Shown here in pieces: positions 46,322-54,997 of a DNA stretch of 64,000 nucleotides. The stretch is from NCBI GenBank assembly GCA_024233575.1, contig JACKPN010000004.1:62001-126000 (forward strand). The letters are read 5' to 3'. Position 1 is the first letter of the stretch. Every line of letters starts with the position of its first letter. A model generated the notes under the pieces. It ran no database searches. It was given only the letters and a program-made list of their open reading frames with translations, and was not told the origin of the DNA. This DNA is from Chlamydiales bacterium. Its GTDB lineage: Bacteria; Chlamydiota; Chlamydiia; Chlamydiales; Criblamydiaceae. The position numbers were made by a program, and so were the translations under genes.

Positions 46322-47524
46322 ATGGTGTTCTACTTACAAGATATTCACGGTACGCGCGTAAATTCAAAAGAAAAATTTAAAGAAATCACAGGCGCTGATT
46401 GGGTTGCCGAAATGAAGCTCCCCACTGAATGTATCTTATCAAAAATGCATCCCTCAAACAATGCCGAGAGAGATCTTGCGCACTTGCTCATCCCTGTTTA
46501 CAACGCATATCACAAAGCTCCCTCGAAAGTATACATCCGTGAAGGAGTGTGTAAAGGGCGTCACTCTGTCCATGCTCTGGAGACAATTCCCAAAGGAACA
46601 ATCGTGACAGAGTATTTAGGAGAATGGAGTCCAAGCAATATCGGACCGTCAAGCTATCGATGGGGACCGATAGACGGATTATATTTTCGTAATTATGGCG
46701 GCATGGTTGAAGATGGGTTTCCAAACACGGGTGCCTTCTATCTGTATAATATCAACGGTGTTCCTCTGCGTGTGCTCTTTGTTGCTTTAGAAGATATTCA
46801 TGCCAACCATATTGTGACTGTGCATTACGGGATGAACCATTCTGTCAAGGTATTCTACCACGATGAGTATCGGCTAGAGGAGATGTCCCAATTTTTTCAC
46901 GCAAATCCTCTTGAAAAAATCGTAAAAAGAATCAAACAGCTCCGCATTAAATCACCTAAGGAACTAGGTTTGAAAAATAGTCTGGAATTGGAAAGCTTGA
47001 CAGTCAAGCTGCGATATCTATTTCAGACACCCAGCGCCTTGCTGCATCTTATTCTCAAAGGAGTGATTAGATCAGAAGAGGCGTTTCAACATTATCGCCA
47101 AGCCGATTTCCTCTATTTTCTCCTTGGATTTCCATTTACTCCTAATGCAAGACAGCGGGAAATTATCAGACATCTCAAACTTATCGATACCTTTTTTGCA
47201 AATGGTTGTTTTTTGCTTGAAAGAGAGAAAGAGCTGTTTATCTCAGTCCGACAAAGAATTTTTTATTCTGTGTTTATGGAAGGTGTGAATATGGGAGGCA
47301 ACAGGGAAAAGTTGATCACAGAAGCTTTTCTTTGGAATGCAGTCTATGATGCAATCCAACAAGAAAACAAAATTCTTGCCGAGTTCAAGATCGAGCAATC
47401 AACTCAAAAAGAAGCGTTGATTCATTCCTGTCTGGGTTATGCGAAAGAGATCAATTCATCGTTAGTGCCTTGGCTGCTACATCTGGCGGCACCTTTTGTT
47501 CCTTTATCCCCAGTTGGTACTTGA
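46322..47524 (+). CDS. SET-domain protein, putative lysine methyltransferase
   Basis: SET enzymes transfer methyl groups from SAM to lysines, classically histone tails. The 400-residue protein has a SET-like core at about 69-173. The N-terminal strand pair reads GRHSVHALETIPKGTIVTEYLGE, the knot region YNINGVPLRVLFVALEDIHANH, and the tail IVTVHYGMNHSV stands in for the usual GEELTYDYG. The canonical NHSCxPN is not intact, so catalysis is not assured. The C-terminal 220 residues are helical and unknown. Chlamydia encodes a SET effector (NUE, CT737) that enters the nucleus. This may be a host-directed relative. Confidence 0.7.
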   Translation: MVFYLQDIHGTRVNSKEKFKEITGADWVAEMKLPTECILSKMHPSNNAERDLAHLLIPVYNAYHKAPSKVYIREGVCKGRHSVHALETIPKGTIVTEYLGEWSPSNIGPSSYRWGPIDGLYFRNYGGMVEDGFPNTGAFYLYNINGVPLRVLFVALEDIHANHIVTVHYGMNHSVKVFYHDEYRLEEMSQFFHANPLEKIVKRIKQLRIKSPKELGLKNSLELESLTVKLRYLFQTPSALLHLILKGVIRSEEAFQHYRQADFLYFLLGFPFTPNARQREIIRHLKLIDTFFANGCFLLEREKELFISVRQRIFYSVFMEGVNMGGNREKLITEAFLWNAVYDAIQQENKILAEFKIEQSTQKEALIHSCLGYAKEINSSLVPWLLHLAAPFVPLSPVGT

Positions 47525-47532
47525 TACATCTG

Positions 47533-49164
47533 TTACTCTGCGCTCAATGGTATGAACTGAAAGGAAACGGCATCGAAAAGGCCGCGATCGCTGAGCTTGA
47601 TCGCAGGTATTACAAGCAAAGCAAGGAATGAAAGGGTCATGAATGGATCGTGCAGTGGTGATCCTAGATCATGTGCTTTTTTCTTAATTGCGGAATACTT
47701 TTCCGCCACTAGGTAGCCATCGTCGTTGCTCATCAGTCCTGCTATAGGCAAAGGCAGAATGGAAATTTTTCCTTTATTAACGGCAGCAACTCCCCCTTTG
47801 GATTCTATTACGGCATTGACAGCAAGGCAGAGAGAGGCATCATCAACCCCTACTGCGACGATATTATGAGAGTCGTGGGCAACAGACGATGCTAAAGCTC
47901 CCGATTTCAAGCCCATTCCTTTGATAAATGCTACTGCAGGCGGAGCATCTTGATAACGGTTGACAACCACGAGTTTTAAAAGGTCTTGAGATGGATCGGA
48001 CACATATTCACCGTTATGAATAGAAGCAGGCTGCACTAGTTTTTTAGTGATCAGCTCTCCGGGTATTGCTTCGATCACATGAATTTCCTTTCCTTCGGCC
48101 TTTACTTTGAAATCCTTTACTTTTTTTGTCGTGCAGGAAAAACGGTTGACCACTTCAACAGGAACGGGGCAGATCAGGCTTTTTCCTCCGTTGGCGACCA
48201 GTTCGCCTTTGATGTATGTGCGCTGTACATTAAAATCATTCAGGTTGTCCACTACGATGAAATCAGCAGGATCTCCCTTTTGTAAAACTCCAACGTCTAA
48301 GCTATAGTGTTGTATGGGATGTAAGCTTGCAGAACAGAGGACGTCTATGGGGTCATAGCCAAGATCTACGGATCGCTTGACAATTTCATTGATATGCCCT
48401 TTTGCCAAGTCGTTAGGGTGCTTATCGTCGCTGCAGAACATCACTTGTTTGGGATGAAGCTTTAGCAAGGGATGCAAAGCCTCATAGTTTTTTGCTGCCG
48501 ATCCCTCCCTGATGATGATCTTCATACCAAAGCTGATTTTTTCTAAAGCTTCCTCAAGTGTGTAGCACTCATGGTCCGTTGAAATTCCTGCAGCGATATA
48601 CTTTTTTGCAGCTTCACCCCTCAAACCCGGAGAGTGCCCATCAACCGGTTTATTTAATGAATGGGCAATGGCAATCTTTTCCATTACATCGGTGTCGTTG
48701 TTGAGAACCCCCGGATAGTTCATCATTTCACTAAGATATGTCAAGCCATCCTTGGTAAAGAGCGTATGAATATCTTTGGGAGTGATGACAGCACCTGCCG
48801 ATTCGAATGCAGTCGCCGGCACACATGGCGAGGCGCCAAAAAAAACATTAAAGGGGACTTGTGTGCTATTGGCGATCATATAACGCACCCCCTCGATCCC
48901 TAGAACGTTTCCGATCTCATGAGGATCAGATACCGTGGCTACGGTGCCATGGACAACTGCTAAGCGGGCAAATTCTGAAGGAACGAGCATTGAGCTTTCA
49001 ATATGGATATGGGCATCAACGAAACCTGGCATGATATACTGATCTTCAGCCTGGTCTGTTTCTTGAATCGATAAGATGATGCCGTCTTTTACCTCAATTA
49101 CCCCTGGAAACACTCTTCTTTGCAAAAGATCGACAATATGGCCAGAAATCGAGAAATTATCCAT
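47533..49164 (-). CDS. ade: Adenine deaminase
   Basis: Adenine deaminase converts adenine to hypoxanthine and ammonia in purine salvage. The 543-residue amidohydrolase has the metal-binding HIHIESS motif (about 51-57), DPHEIGNVLG, VDGHSPGL, STDHECYTLEEA and CSDDKHPNDL, all typical of the Ade/AdeC family. The length is slightly under the usual 570-590. It converges with the SET gene 9 bp away. With purE-purK in the same window it suggests an unusual mix of purine salvage and synthesis steps. Confidence 0.93.
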   Translation of the reverse strand: MDNFSISGHIVDLLQRRVFPGVIEVKDGIILSIQETDQAEDQYIMPGFVDAHIHIESSMLVPSEFARLAVVHGTVATVSDPHEIGNVLGIEGVRYMIANSTQVPFNVFFGASPCVPATAFESAGAVITPKDIHTLFTKDGLTYLSEMMNYPGVLNNDTDVMEKIAIAHSLNKPVDGHSPGLRGEAAKKYIAAGISTDHECYTLEEALEKISFGMKIIIREGSAAKNYEALHPLLKLHPKQVMFCSDDKHPNDLAKGHINEIVKRSVDLGYDPIDVLCSASLHPIQHYSLDVGVLQKGDPADFIVVDNLNDFNVQRTYIKGELVANGGKSLICPVPVEVVNRFSCTTKKVKDFKVKAEGKEIHVIEAIPGELITKKLVQPASIHNGEYVSDPSQDLLKLVVVNRYQDAPPAVAFIKGMGLKSGALASSVAHDSHNIVAVGVDDASLCLAVNAVIESKGGVAAVNKGKISILPLPIAGLMSNDDGYLVAEKYSAIKKKAHDLGSPLHDPFMTLSFLALLVIPAIKLSDRGLFDAVSFQFIPLSAE

Positions 49165-49220
49165 TGAATCCCCTTTCCTTTGTCATACCACCCCTAATAC
49201 AATAAATTATACCATCTCTC

Positions 49221-50366
49221 TTAGGAGTCAATATTTTCAATTAGTAAAAGGTAACGGTCTACCAGCTCGCGAAACAGATCTTCATTATACTCTATAGGAG
49301 ACCTGTCAGTTATATAAGTTCTTTTGGGTAAACCGTATTGACTGATTTTTTGAAGGTTACCGGCGATATTCAGTGGATTTTGAAGCATTTCAGCAAGGTC
49401 TTCATGATGTATAGTCTGATAAGCGAAATCCATTGCGTCCGGTCCATAGCACCTTTTAATGTACGGTGCACTGTTGCGAATTCCACGCATCTTAACAGGG
49501 CCTAGCGTACACTCTTGCTGTTCGTTCCATTCATCTGTGGTGAAATATTCTTCTGTTGATAGCTGTCTGAATTCAAGAGAGCTATATTCAATTCTATCAG
49601 CTTTTTCATTAAATTGTGTGCAAAAGATGTCAATAAAAGGTAGACCCACGTTTTCGAGCAATCCCCGGCCTTTTGGACTATCCGCGTAGAAGCATTCCCA
49701 TCCTCCTGTAAAAGTCTGCCACACGATTTCCAGACCGGTTTCACTCGCGAATGTACCATCGTCAACTAACCTTTTAAACTCTTTCGCGTTATTTGGATCC
49801 AACATGGTATCGACATCATCATCCCAAGGAGTAACTCCCCTATGTCTTTCTGAACCAAGGACGGTTCCGGAGCAAATGCGATATTCTAAATTATGACGGA
49901 CAAAAAAGTTGTCTAAGATGAACCCTTGAGCATACAATTTCGCAGCGTCGTCAGGAGTTAGTTTTTTTTGTAAGTTTTGAGCTTCAGCAGTCAGAAATAG
50001 TTTTCTTGAGAGTTTCGGAGAGAATAATGCTAGAAAGGATCCTGCAACTACGCCGGCGACGTTACGTACATGTTCGCAGACATGCATTGCACCATTTTGC
50101 ACGTTGCCGTTTTGTATTTTGAAGGTTTTGATTGTGTGGAGTCCAATCGTCGTTACACGTTCTACGTCGGAAACCACTTTCGCTGATTCTGCTAATAGGC
50201 ACATTGCAGAAATACCAATGGCAAAAATGCGTGACAGTAGGAAACTATCGCTTTGGTCAATTACTTCTCCTAGTCGATAGCTAGAGATAAGACAGTAATG
50301 TTCAAATGCTGTTATTTGGTTTCCGATAGATTCCAAAGTAACATCTCCATTTTTAAGTACATACAT
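49221..50366 (-). CDS. LicD-family phosphotransferase with hydrophobic N-terminus
   Basis: The 381-residue protein carries the LicD signature at about 165-186: CSGTVLGSERHRG followed by VTPWDDDVD. LicD proteins (fold relatives of fukutin) transfer phosphocholine or similar groups to glycans. The N-terminal 125 residues are separate and contain two moderately hydrophobic stretches (SRIFAIGISAMCLLAES and NVAGVVAGSFLALFSP), with no standard signal peptide. This layout is compatible with membrane attachment or type III export. No choline or glycan genes flank it. Upstream lies a region of broken mobile DNA. Confidence 0.75.
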   Translation of the reverse strand: MYVLKNGDVTLESIGNQITAFEHYCLISSYRLGEVIDQSDSFLLSRIFAIGISAMCLLAESAKVVSDVERVTTIGLHTIKTFKIQNGNVQNGAMHVCEHVRNVAGVVAGSFLALFSPKLSRKLFLTAEAQNLQKKLTPDDAAKLYAQGFILDNFFVRHNLEYRICSGTVLGSERHRGVTPWDDDVDTMLDPNNAKEFKRLVDDGTFASETGLEIVWQTFTGGWECFYADSPKGRGLLENVGLPFIDIFCTQFNEKADRIEYSSLEFRQLSTEEYFTTDEWNEQQECTLGPVKMRGIRNSAPYIKRCYGPDAMDFAYQTIHHEDLAEMLQNPLNIAGNLQKISQYGLPKRTYITDRSPIEYNEDLFRELVDRYLLLIENIDS

Positions 50367-50526
50367 AACACCAGGGCGATATGCTAAGTTTTACTTTATA
50401 ACGAAAAAATATGGCTGTATACCAAAAAGTTAATTGCATCATCGATTAGAAGTTTCATTTTTCGAACCGAGACATCATCGATTCAGGCGATACCCTTTCA
50501 CAAACGATCATCAAAGAGGTGTAGTA

Positions 50527-50695
50527 ATGCCAATGAAGGGTGTTAAGATATGCGGCGGAAAGCGCTGAGGTGCTTCCTGCGAGGAACCTGCTATGCAAAA
50601 TGGGAGATGTAGAATGCACGGAAGCGTCTTTTATAAGCGAGAAACTCACGGAAGAGCAACTTTAAGGGCTAAAGAACAGCGAAAACGGGAACGTG
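50527..50695 (+). pseudogene. HGG-motif protein gene, nonsense-mutated and truncated
   Basis: From an ATG with AGAGGTG 5 bp upstream the frame reads MPMKGVKICGGKR, then a TGA, then GASCEEPAMQNGRCRMHG and GRATLRAKEQRKRERDF. The Cys-Gly-Gly-Lys start and NGRCRMHG core match the small HGG-motif proteins common in mobile and phage-like regions of intracellular bacteria. A TGA stands where CGA (Arg) would restore the frame, which suggests a single point mutation. The gene is cut near 50695 by the IS1 transposase fragment. The 160 bp upstream, back to the LicD gene, hold nothing I recognise. Confidence 0.65.
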
Positions 50696-50881
50696 ATTTC
50701 TCCTGTCGGAAAAGAGTCTGGAAAGACGAGCTATGTTGAAAGATTTAATAACACGCTTAGACAGCGATGTTCACGATTAGCGCGTAAGACGCTTTCGTTT
50801 TCCAAAAAGTTAGAGAACCATATAGGGATGATTAAATATATTATTTACGAATACAACGCTAGGCTAGCATTACATGTATAG
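50693..50881 (+). pseudogene. IS1-family transposase, C-terminal fragment
   Basis: Sixty-two codons read VGKESGKTSYVERFNNTLRQ and then RLARKTLSFSKKLENHIGM, the conserved C-terminal catalytic block of IS1-type transposases (the Glu in YVERFNNTLRQR is the DDE glutamate). The N-terminal two thirds are absent. The fragment is fused directly to the HGG pseudogene, so the element was probably truncated during or after insertion. No intact terminal repeat is evident. Confidence 0.75.
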
Positions 50882-50948
50882 GGCTACCTTTTAATTGTTG
50901 ATTACAGTATAAATATGGTTTATTTTAATTATTTAAATATGGAATATT

Positions 50949-51101
50949 ATGTCTAATACAATATCCACAGCCTTAATTCCATATAAACCTTCTGTTTCTG
51001 CTATGGAATTTATCCAATCTCAAGCAATCAATATAAACTCTACAGACTATTTTTCTTTATTGCCAAAAGAATTAATTTTACATATTTTTTCCTTTCTTTA
51101 G
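50949..51101 (+). pseudogene. F-box protein gene, truncated after the F-box
   Basis: The 50-codon frame starts MSNTISTALIPYKPSVSA and ends LLPKELILHIFSFL before TAG. The last part is the opening of an F-box, the eukaryotic motif that binds Skp1 in SCF ubiquitin ligases. Bacterial F-box proteins are known host-directed effectors in amoeba-associated bacteria, including environmental chlamydiae. The following 230 bp are full of stops in every frame, so the downstream substrate-binding part has decayed. The very AT-rich upstream region could still hold its promoter. Confidence 0.6.
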
Positions 51102-51335
51102 AGTTTCTGACTCTGACCACAGATTTAAAGCAAAATTGTATATGAAATATTACTAATAATCAAGGTGTTGTAAATAATTTAAAGATTACAATGGTTTAGA
51201 AAGCACATTGGCCAGTTGTTCCTGTCAACTTTTAAACCCTGCCTTATTTAGAGAGAAATCTGAATAACTACACGTCACTCCACTAATGAAAACAAAACTT
51301 TAGCATTTTTTTAAAGCTATCCTCATCAAAAAATG

Positions 51336-51447
51336 GCAACTGCTCATAAAGTTGAGGTACACGACGAGTTTTCTGAACTCGACAGGCCTGAAAACATAGT
51401 TAAGAGCACTCAAAAAATGTTTACGCCTCAACTTTATGAGCAGTTGC
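51336..51447. mobile_element. 112-bp MITE with 22-bp terminal inverted repeats
   Basis: The ends at 51336-51357 and 51426-51447 are perfect inverted repeats of 22 bp (starting GCAACTGCTC). The flanks on both sides read AAAAAATG (51328-51335 and 51448-51455), an apparent 8-bp target duplication. The centre has a small hairpin, CGAGTT/AACTCG, and no coding capacity. One more AAAAAATG occurs inside near 51412, so the duplication evidence is good but not absolute. It is a non-autonomous element moved by an unknown transposase. Confidence 0.75.
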
Positions 51448-51543
51448 AAAAAATGACTACCCCTAATTAAAACCATCCGTTTGTCTCTGGATCTTTTCAG
51501 TCATATTTTATATAATTTTGGAGCTTAAGATACAGGCTATTTC

Positions 51544-52233
51544 ATGCGTATTAGATTAGAATTAATTTTACTAGGGCTATTTTCAATGGGGTCCCTTATG
51601 GGAGAGCAAGATTACCGTGAAGTTACACGCCAAAGTTATGACCAAACAGCTCACGAATACCAAGAAAACACTTTAAAGTTGCAGCCAGAGGTGAAAGCAA
51701 AAGCTTTCTTATCATATCTTGCTCCTAAATCAAAAATTCTCGATTTAGGCTGTGGACCTGGGAGAGATTCCAAGTTTTTTGTAGATAAAGGGTATGAAGT
51801 TATCGGAGTCGATATTTCCCCTCAAATGATTGCCTTAGCACGGAATTCTGTACCTCAAGCCAATTTTCTCGTTAGCGATATTGAAAGTTTGAAATTGAAC
51901 GATGAATCCATTGATGCCATCTGGGCATCTGCTTCACTACTGCATGTCTCAAAAAAGGCAATGTCAGGCGTATTAGAAAACCTATATCGCACTTTAAAAC
52001 CTGAGGGTATTTTCTATGTCTCTATGAAAAAAGGTAGTGGAGAAGAGCTACAAGCGGACGATCGTTATGGCGGAGTTGAAAAATTTTGGAATTATGTTAG
52101 TGAAGATGAATTGACACAGCTATTAGTTGAACAAGGGTTTCAGATTTTAGAGACAGATACCCACCAAAAATCCACTTCTTACCAAACTCATCCTTGGATT
52201 TCGGTCATATGTAAAAAAAAAGGCCCGCAATGA
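51544..52233 (+). CDS. Class I SAM-dependent methyltransferase with signal-like N-terminus
   Basis: The 229-residue protein has the SAM-binding motif ILDLGCGPGRDSKFF (about 65-79), then VIGVDISPQM and a typical class I order. Its substrate is unknown. The first 20 residues (MRIRLELILLGLFSMGSLMG) look like a signal peptide, odd for a cytosolic enzyme class. It is the first gene of a plus-strand trio, overlaps the GrpB-GNAT gene by 4 nt, and faces the resistance array. Confidence 0.85.
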   Translation: MRIRLELILLGLFSMGSLMGEQDYREVTRQSYDQTAHEYQENTLKLQPEVKAKAFLSYLAPKSKILDLGCGPGRDSKFFVDKGYEVIGVDISPQMIALARNSVPQANFLVSDIESLKLNDESIDAIWASASLLHVSKKAMSGVLENLYRTLKPEGIFYVSMKKGSGEELQADDRYGGVEKFWNYVSEDELTQLLVEQGFQILETDTHQKSTSYQTHPWISVICKKKGPQ

Positions 52234-53210
52234 CCAAAGAACGAAAAAACATAGAAGTCGTACCCTATAACCCAAGCTGGGCTAATTGGTACCAAGATGA
52301 AGCTGAAAAAATTAAAGAAGCTTTAGGTGCTAATTGTTTGGCACTACATCATGTTGGTTCAACTTCAATTCCTGGTTTAGCTGCAAAGCCTAGAATCGAT
52401 ATTATAGCTGAGGTTGCCGAACCCGAGAAATCGATTACACAACTTAAACCTCTTGGTTATGAATATCGAGGTGAATGGAATATTCCCATGAAATACGGTT
52501 TTAGAAAGCGAGGGCGTCTTGAGGTTAATCTGCACGTATTTGGGAAAAACCATCCCGAGATAGAAGTAAATCTCTGCTTTCGCGATTACCTAAGAAACCA
52601 CCATGAAGTTCGTGATGAATATGCACAACTAAAGCTCAAACTTTTGAAAGATGAATCTTCTTTCGAGAAAAATAACTCCATGTTTGCAGATTATTCTCTT
52701 AGAAAAGGCAATTTCATACATCAGGTTCTCAAAAGTGGTGGATTGAATCGACTACGCTTTGTTTTTTGCACACATATTAACGAATGGGATGCTGCAAAGA
52801 ACTTTCGGCAGAAGTATTTTTTCGACAAAGTCCCTGTTAAAGATCCTTATGAGTGGACATTCAATCACAAGGACCATATTCACTTCATCCTCTACGAAGG
52901 CGTGGACATCATCGGTTATGCCCATATCCAACTATGGCCCGAATCAAGAGCAGCAGTGCGTATTATTGTTGTAGATGACAATAAACGCGGCCGTGGATTT
53001 GGTGGTCAATTCTTAAATTGGATTGAGGTTTGGCTTAAGGCGAAAGGATACAAAAGTATCCATACAGAATCATCCCCTGATGCAGTGCGGTTTTATAAAA
53101 ATCAGGCCTATACGGAAATGCCCTTCAATGACCCTGATGGATATGAAGGAGATGAAAGAGACACGCCAATGGGAAAAATTCTAGAATCTCCACCTTCTGG
53201 AGGTTCTTAA
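52230..53210 (+). CDS. GrpB (UPF0157) - GNAT acetyltransferase fusion
   Basis: Residues 8-165 are a GrpB/UPF0157 domain, a nucleotidyltransferase-fold family: VVPYNPSWANWYQDEAEKI and ALHHVGSTSIPGLAAKPRID are clear. Residues 176-305 are a GNAT domain with an acetyl-CoA loop DDNKRGRGFGGQFLNW. GNAT enzymes acetylate amines of small molecules or proteins. The fusion pairs a probable nucleotidyl- and an acetyl-transfer step in one chain. It ends flush with the start of the APH gene. Confidence 0.88.
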   Translation: MTKERKNIEVVPYNPSWANWYQDEAEKIKEALGANCLALHHVGSTSIPGLAAKPRIDIIAEVAEPEKSITQLKPLGYEYRGEWNIPMKYGFRKRGRLEVNLHVFGKNHPEIEVNLCFRDYLRNHHEVRDEYAQLKLKLLKDESSFEKNNSMFADYSLRKGNFIHQVLKSGGLNRLRFVFCTHINEWDAAKNFRQKYFFDKVPVKDPYEWTFNHKDHIHFILYEGVDIIGYAHIQLWPESRAAVRIIVVDDNKRGRGFGGQFLNWIEVWLKAKGYKSIHTESSPDAVRFYKNQAYTEMPFNDPDGYEGDERDTPMGKILESPPSGGS

Positions 53211-54107
53211 ATGTCTCAGAACAAAATGCATTTAGATGAAGTAGATATTAACCCTGAGCTTATCAAGGACCTACTGCAAGAGCAATTTCCTAAGTGGAAA
53301 AATCAACCTCTACAACTCATGCATCCTGAAGGAACCGATAACGCTATGTATCGGCTTGGAAACGATAAGCTTATCCGTCTTCCAAGAACAGAAGGTTCAT
53401 CGTTAAACATCGAAAAAGAACTGACTTGGCTTCCTAAACTGGGATCAAAGCTCCCCATTGCAATCCCAAGCATTATTGGCAAAGGTATAGCGAATAAAAA
53501 CTATCCTTTCCCGTGGCTTATCTGCGAGTGGCTGGAAGGATCAAACCCTGACCAAGAAGTTATGATAGATGGACAAAAAGCAGCCACAGATTTAGCCTCC
53601 TTTGTGAAAGCTATGCAAGAGGTTCCAACTGTAGGGGGTCCAAACTGCAGACGCGGGCAACCACTGAACACGCGTGAAAAAGAAGTCTTACAATCGATAC
53701 CTCTGCTAAATGAACTCTACGATACAAACCTACTGAAAGATTTATGGGAGTCAGCTGCAAATGCCCCTCACTGGAGAAGGGATCCAGTTTGGATTCATGG
53801 TGACCTTCATGCAGGAAACCTACTTGCAATGGAGAAAAAGATCGTGGGTGTCGTTGACTGGGGTTTAGCAGGAATTGGAGACCCTGCATGCGATATGATG
53901 GTTGCCTGGACGCTTCTTAGTCAACAAAGCAGAGAGATTTTCCGTTCGACGGTCCAACCAGATGACCATACTTGGAGTCGTGGTCGTGGATGGGCTCTCT
54001 TTCTTGGAATCGTTGGTTACCCTTACTATCGTGATACCAACCCAATATTTGCTGGCATTGCAAAAAGGACACTCGACCAAGTGATTGCTGAAGCTATCAA
54101 CAGTTAG
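53211..54107 (+). CDS. Aminoglycoside phosphotransferase (APH)-family kinase
   Basis: APH kinases phosphorylate hydroxyls of antibiotics such as aminoglycosides and macrolides, and also of metabolites. The 298-residue protein has the catalytic loop WIHGDLHAGNLL (Brenner motif HxDxxxxN, about 196-207) and the metal-binding VVDWGLAGIGDPACD (about 215-229). The N-lobe MYRLGNDKLIRLPRTEGS supplies the lysine region. It is the last gene of the plus-strand trio and overlaps the converging APH gene by 4 nt. The substrate is unknown. Confidence 0.88.
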   Translation: MSQNKMHLDEVDINPELIKDLLQEQFPKWKNQPLQLMHPEGTDNAMYRLGNDKLIRLPRTEGSSLNIEKELTWLPKLGSKLPIAIPSIIGKGIANKNYPFPWLICEWLEGSNPDQEVMIDGQKAATDLASFVKAMQEVPTVGGPNCRRGQPLNTREKEVLQSIPLLNELYDTNLLKDLWESAANAPHWRRDPVWIHGDLHAGNLLAMEKKIVGVVDWGLAGIGDPACDMMVAWTLLSQQSREIFRSTVQPDDHTWSRGRGWALFLGIVGYPYYRDTNPIFAGIAKRTLDQVIAEAINS

Positions 54108-54991
54108 GCAAAGAAGCCGTCGAGGAACTTTCGATTGTATTGATAAATCTCTTTATCTTTGCCTTCCCAAGTGCCAGAGCTTACCGTAAATCCAATCACA
54201 GCAAGAGCCCGTCCTAAACGCAACAGTGGCATAACTGCATTGTGGTTGGGTAGTTTTCGAATAGTCGAGTAACCTGCCAGCAAAGCTTGCTTATGTTTTG
54301 AATTTTTTGGCCAACTTCTGTGTTCCATCGAACAAAAATCTTGTTCTGCAAAACCAAAACGTGCGCTTGCCCAATCAATGACACCCACCAATTTTCCATT
54401 ATAGACAATCATATTTCCAGGTCGAAAATCTCGATGGACTATGCAAGGTCCATCAACTCCTTCGAGCAAATTTTGATGGGATTCCCAGTAATCCACGCAA
54501 CTGCTGATCGTCTCCTTAGGCAAATGATTTGCGCATTCATTTAACTCCTCAAAGAACTTATCCTTAAAATAGTCACGAGCATTTTTTGCATAACTCTCGC
54601 TTTGTGTAACATCTCCATAAACATCTGCGCGCTTTGAGTGCAGCAAAGCCAGATTTGTTCCTACTTCATTGGCAAGTTCGTTGGACCAATCACTCTCAGT
54701 AAGAAGGGACCCTTCTAGGCACTCCATTAGAATTGCACCAGCACGTCCCCCTATTGGTTCAACAACTTTCTCTACTTTTGGTATTGGGAGGACACCTGCA
54801 AGCGCATTCAGGAAATAAAGTTCCCGATGAAAATCCTTGTCTCTTGTGCATATCTTTAATATTAGAGATTTTTCAGCAGGTTGATCCACTCTGTAAACAA
54901 CCGCAACCATTGTGTCGTTATGATCTATGCGTGAAAAAACAGCCCGATTGAGGTCAAGACAATCTCTATATACCTCTGTTAAGTTATCCAT
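54104..54991 (-). CDS. APH-family kinase, last gene of the minus-strand array
   Basis: The product (about 295 residues) has the catalytic loop IVHRDFRPGNMIV and VIDWASARFGFAEQDFC, with an N-lobe ending in LMECLEGSLL, all typical APH kinase features. It starts at ATG 54991 with AAGGA 9 bp upstream. A GTG at 54997 would add two residues and sits very close to the same site. It is 6 bp downstream of another, unlike APH gene. Divergence between the three APH proteins in this cluster argues against recent tandem duplication. Confidence 0.87.
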   Translation of the reverse strand: MDNLTEVYRDCLDLNRAVFSRIDHNDTMVAVVYRVDQPAEKSLILKICTRDKDFHRELYFLNALAGVLPIPKVEKVVEPIGGRAGAILMECLEGSLLTESDWSNELANEVGTNLALLHSKRADVYGDVTQSESYAKNARDYFKDKFFEELNECANHLPKETISSCVDYWESHQNLLEGVDGPCIVHRDFRPGNMIVYNGKLVGVIDWASARFGFAEQDFCSMEHRSWPKNSKHKQALLAGYSTIRKLPNHNAVMPLLRLGRALAVIGFTVSSGTWEGKDKEIYQYNRKFLDGFFA

Positions 54992-54997
54992 TTTCAC

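Noticed and set aside
50455..50649. A 64-codon minus-strand frame opposite the HGG pseudogene
   Set aside because: It is the antisense of a recognisable plus-strand sequence and resembles nothing.
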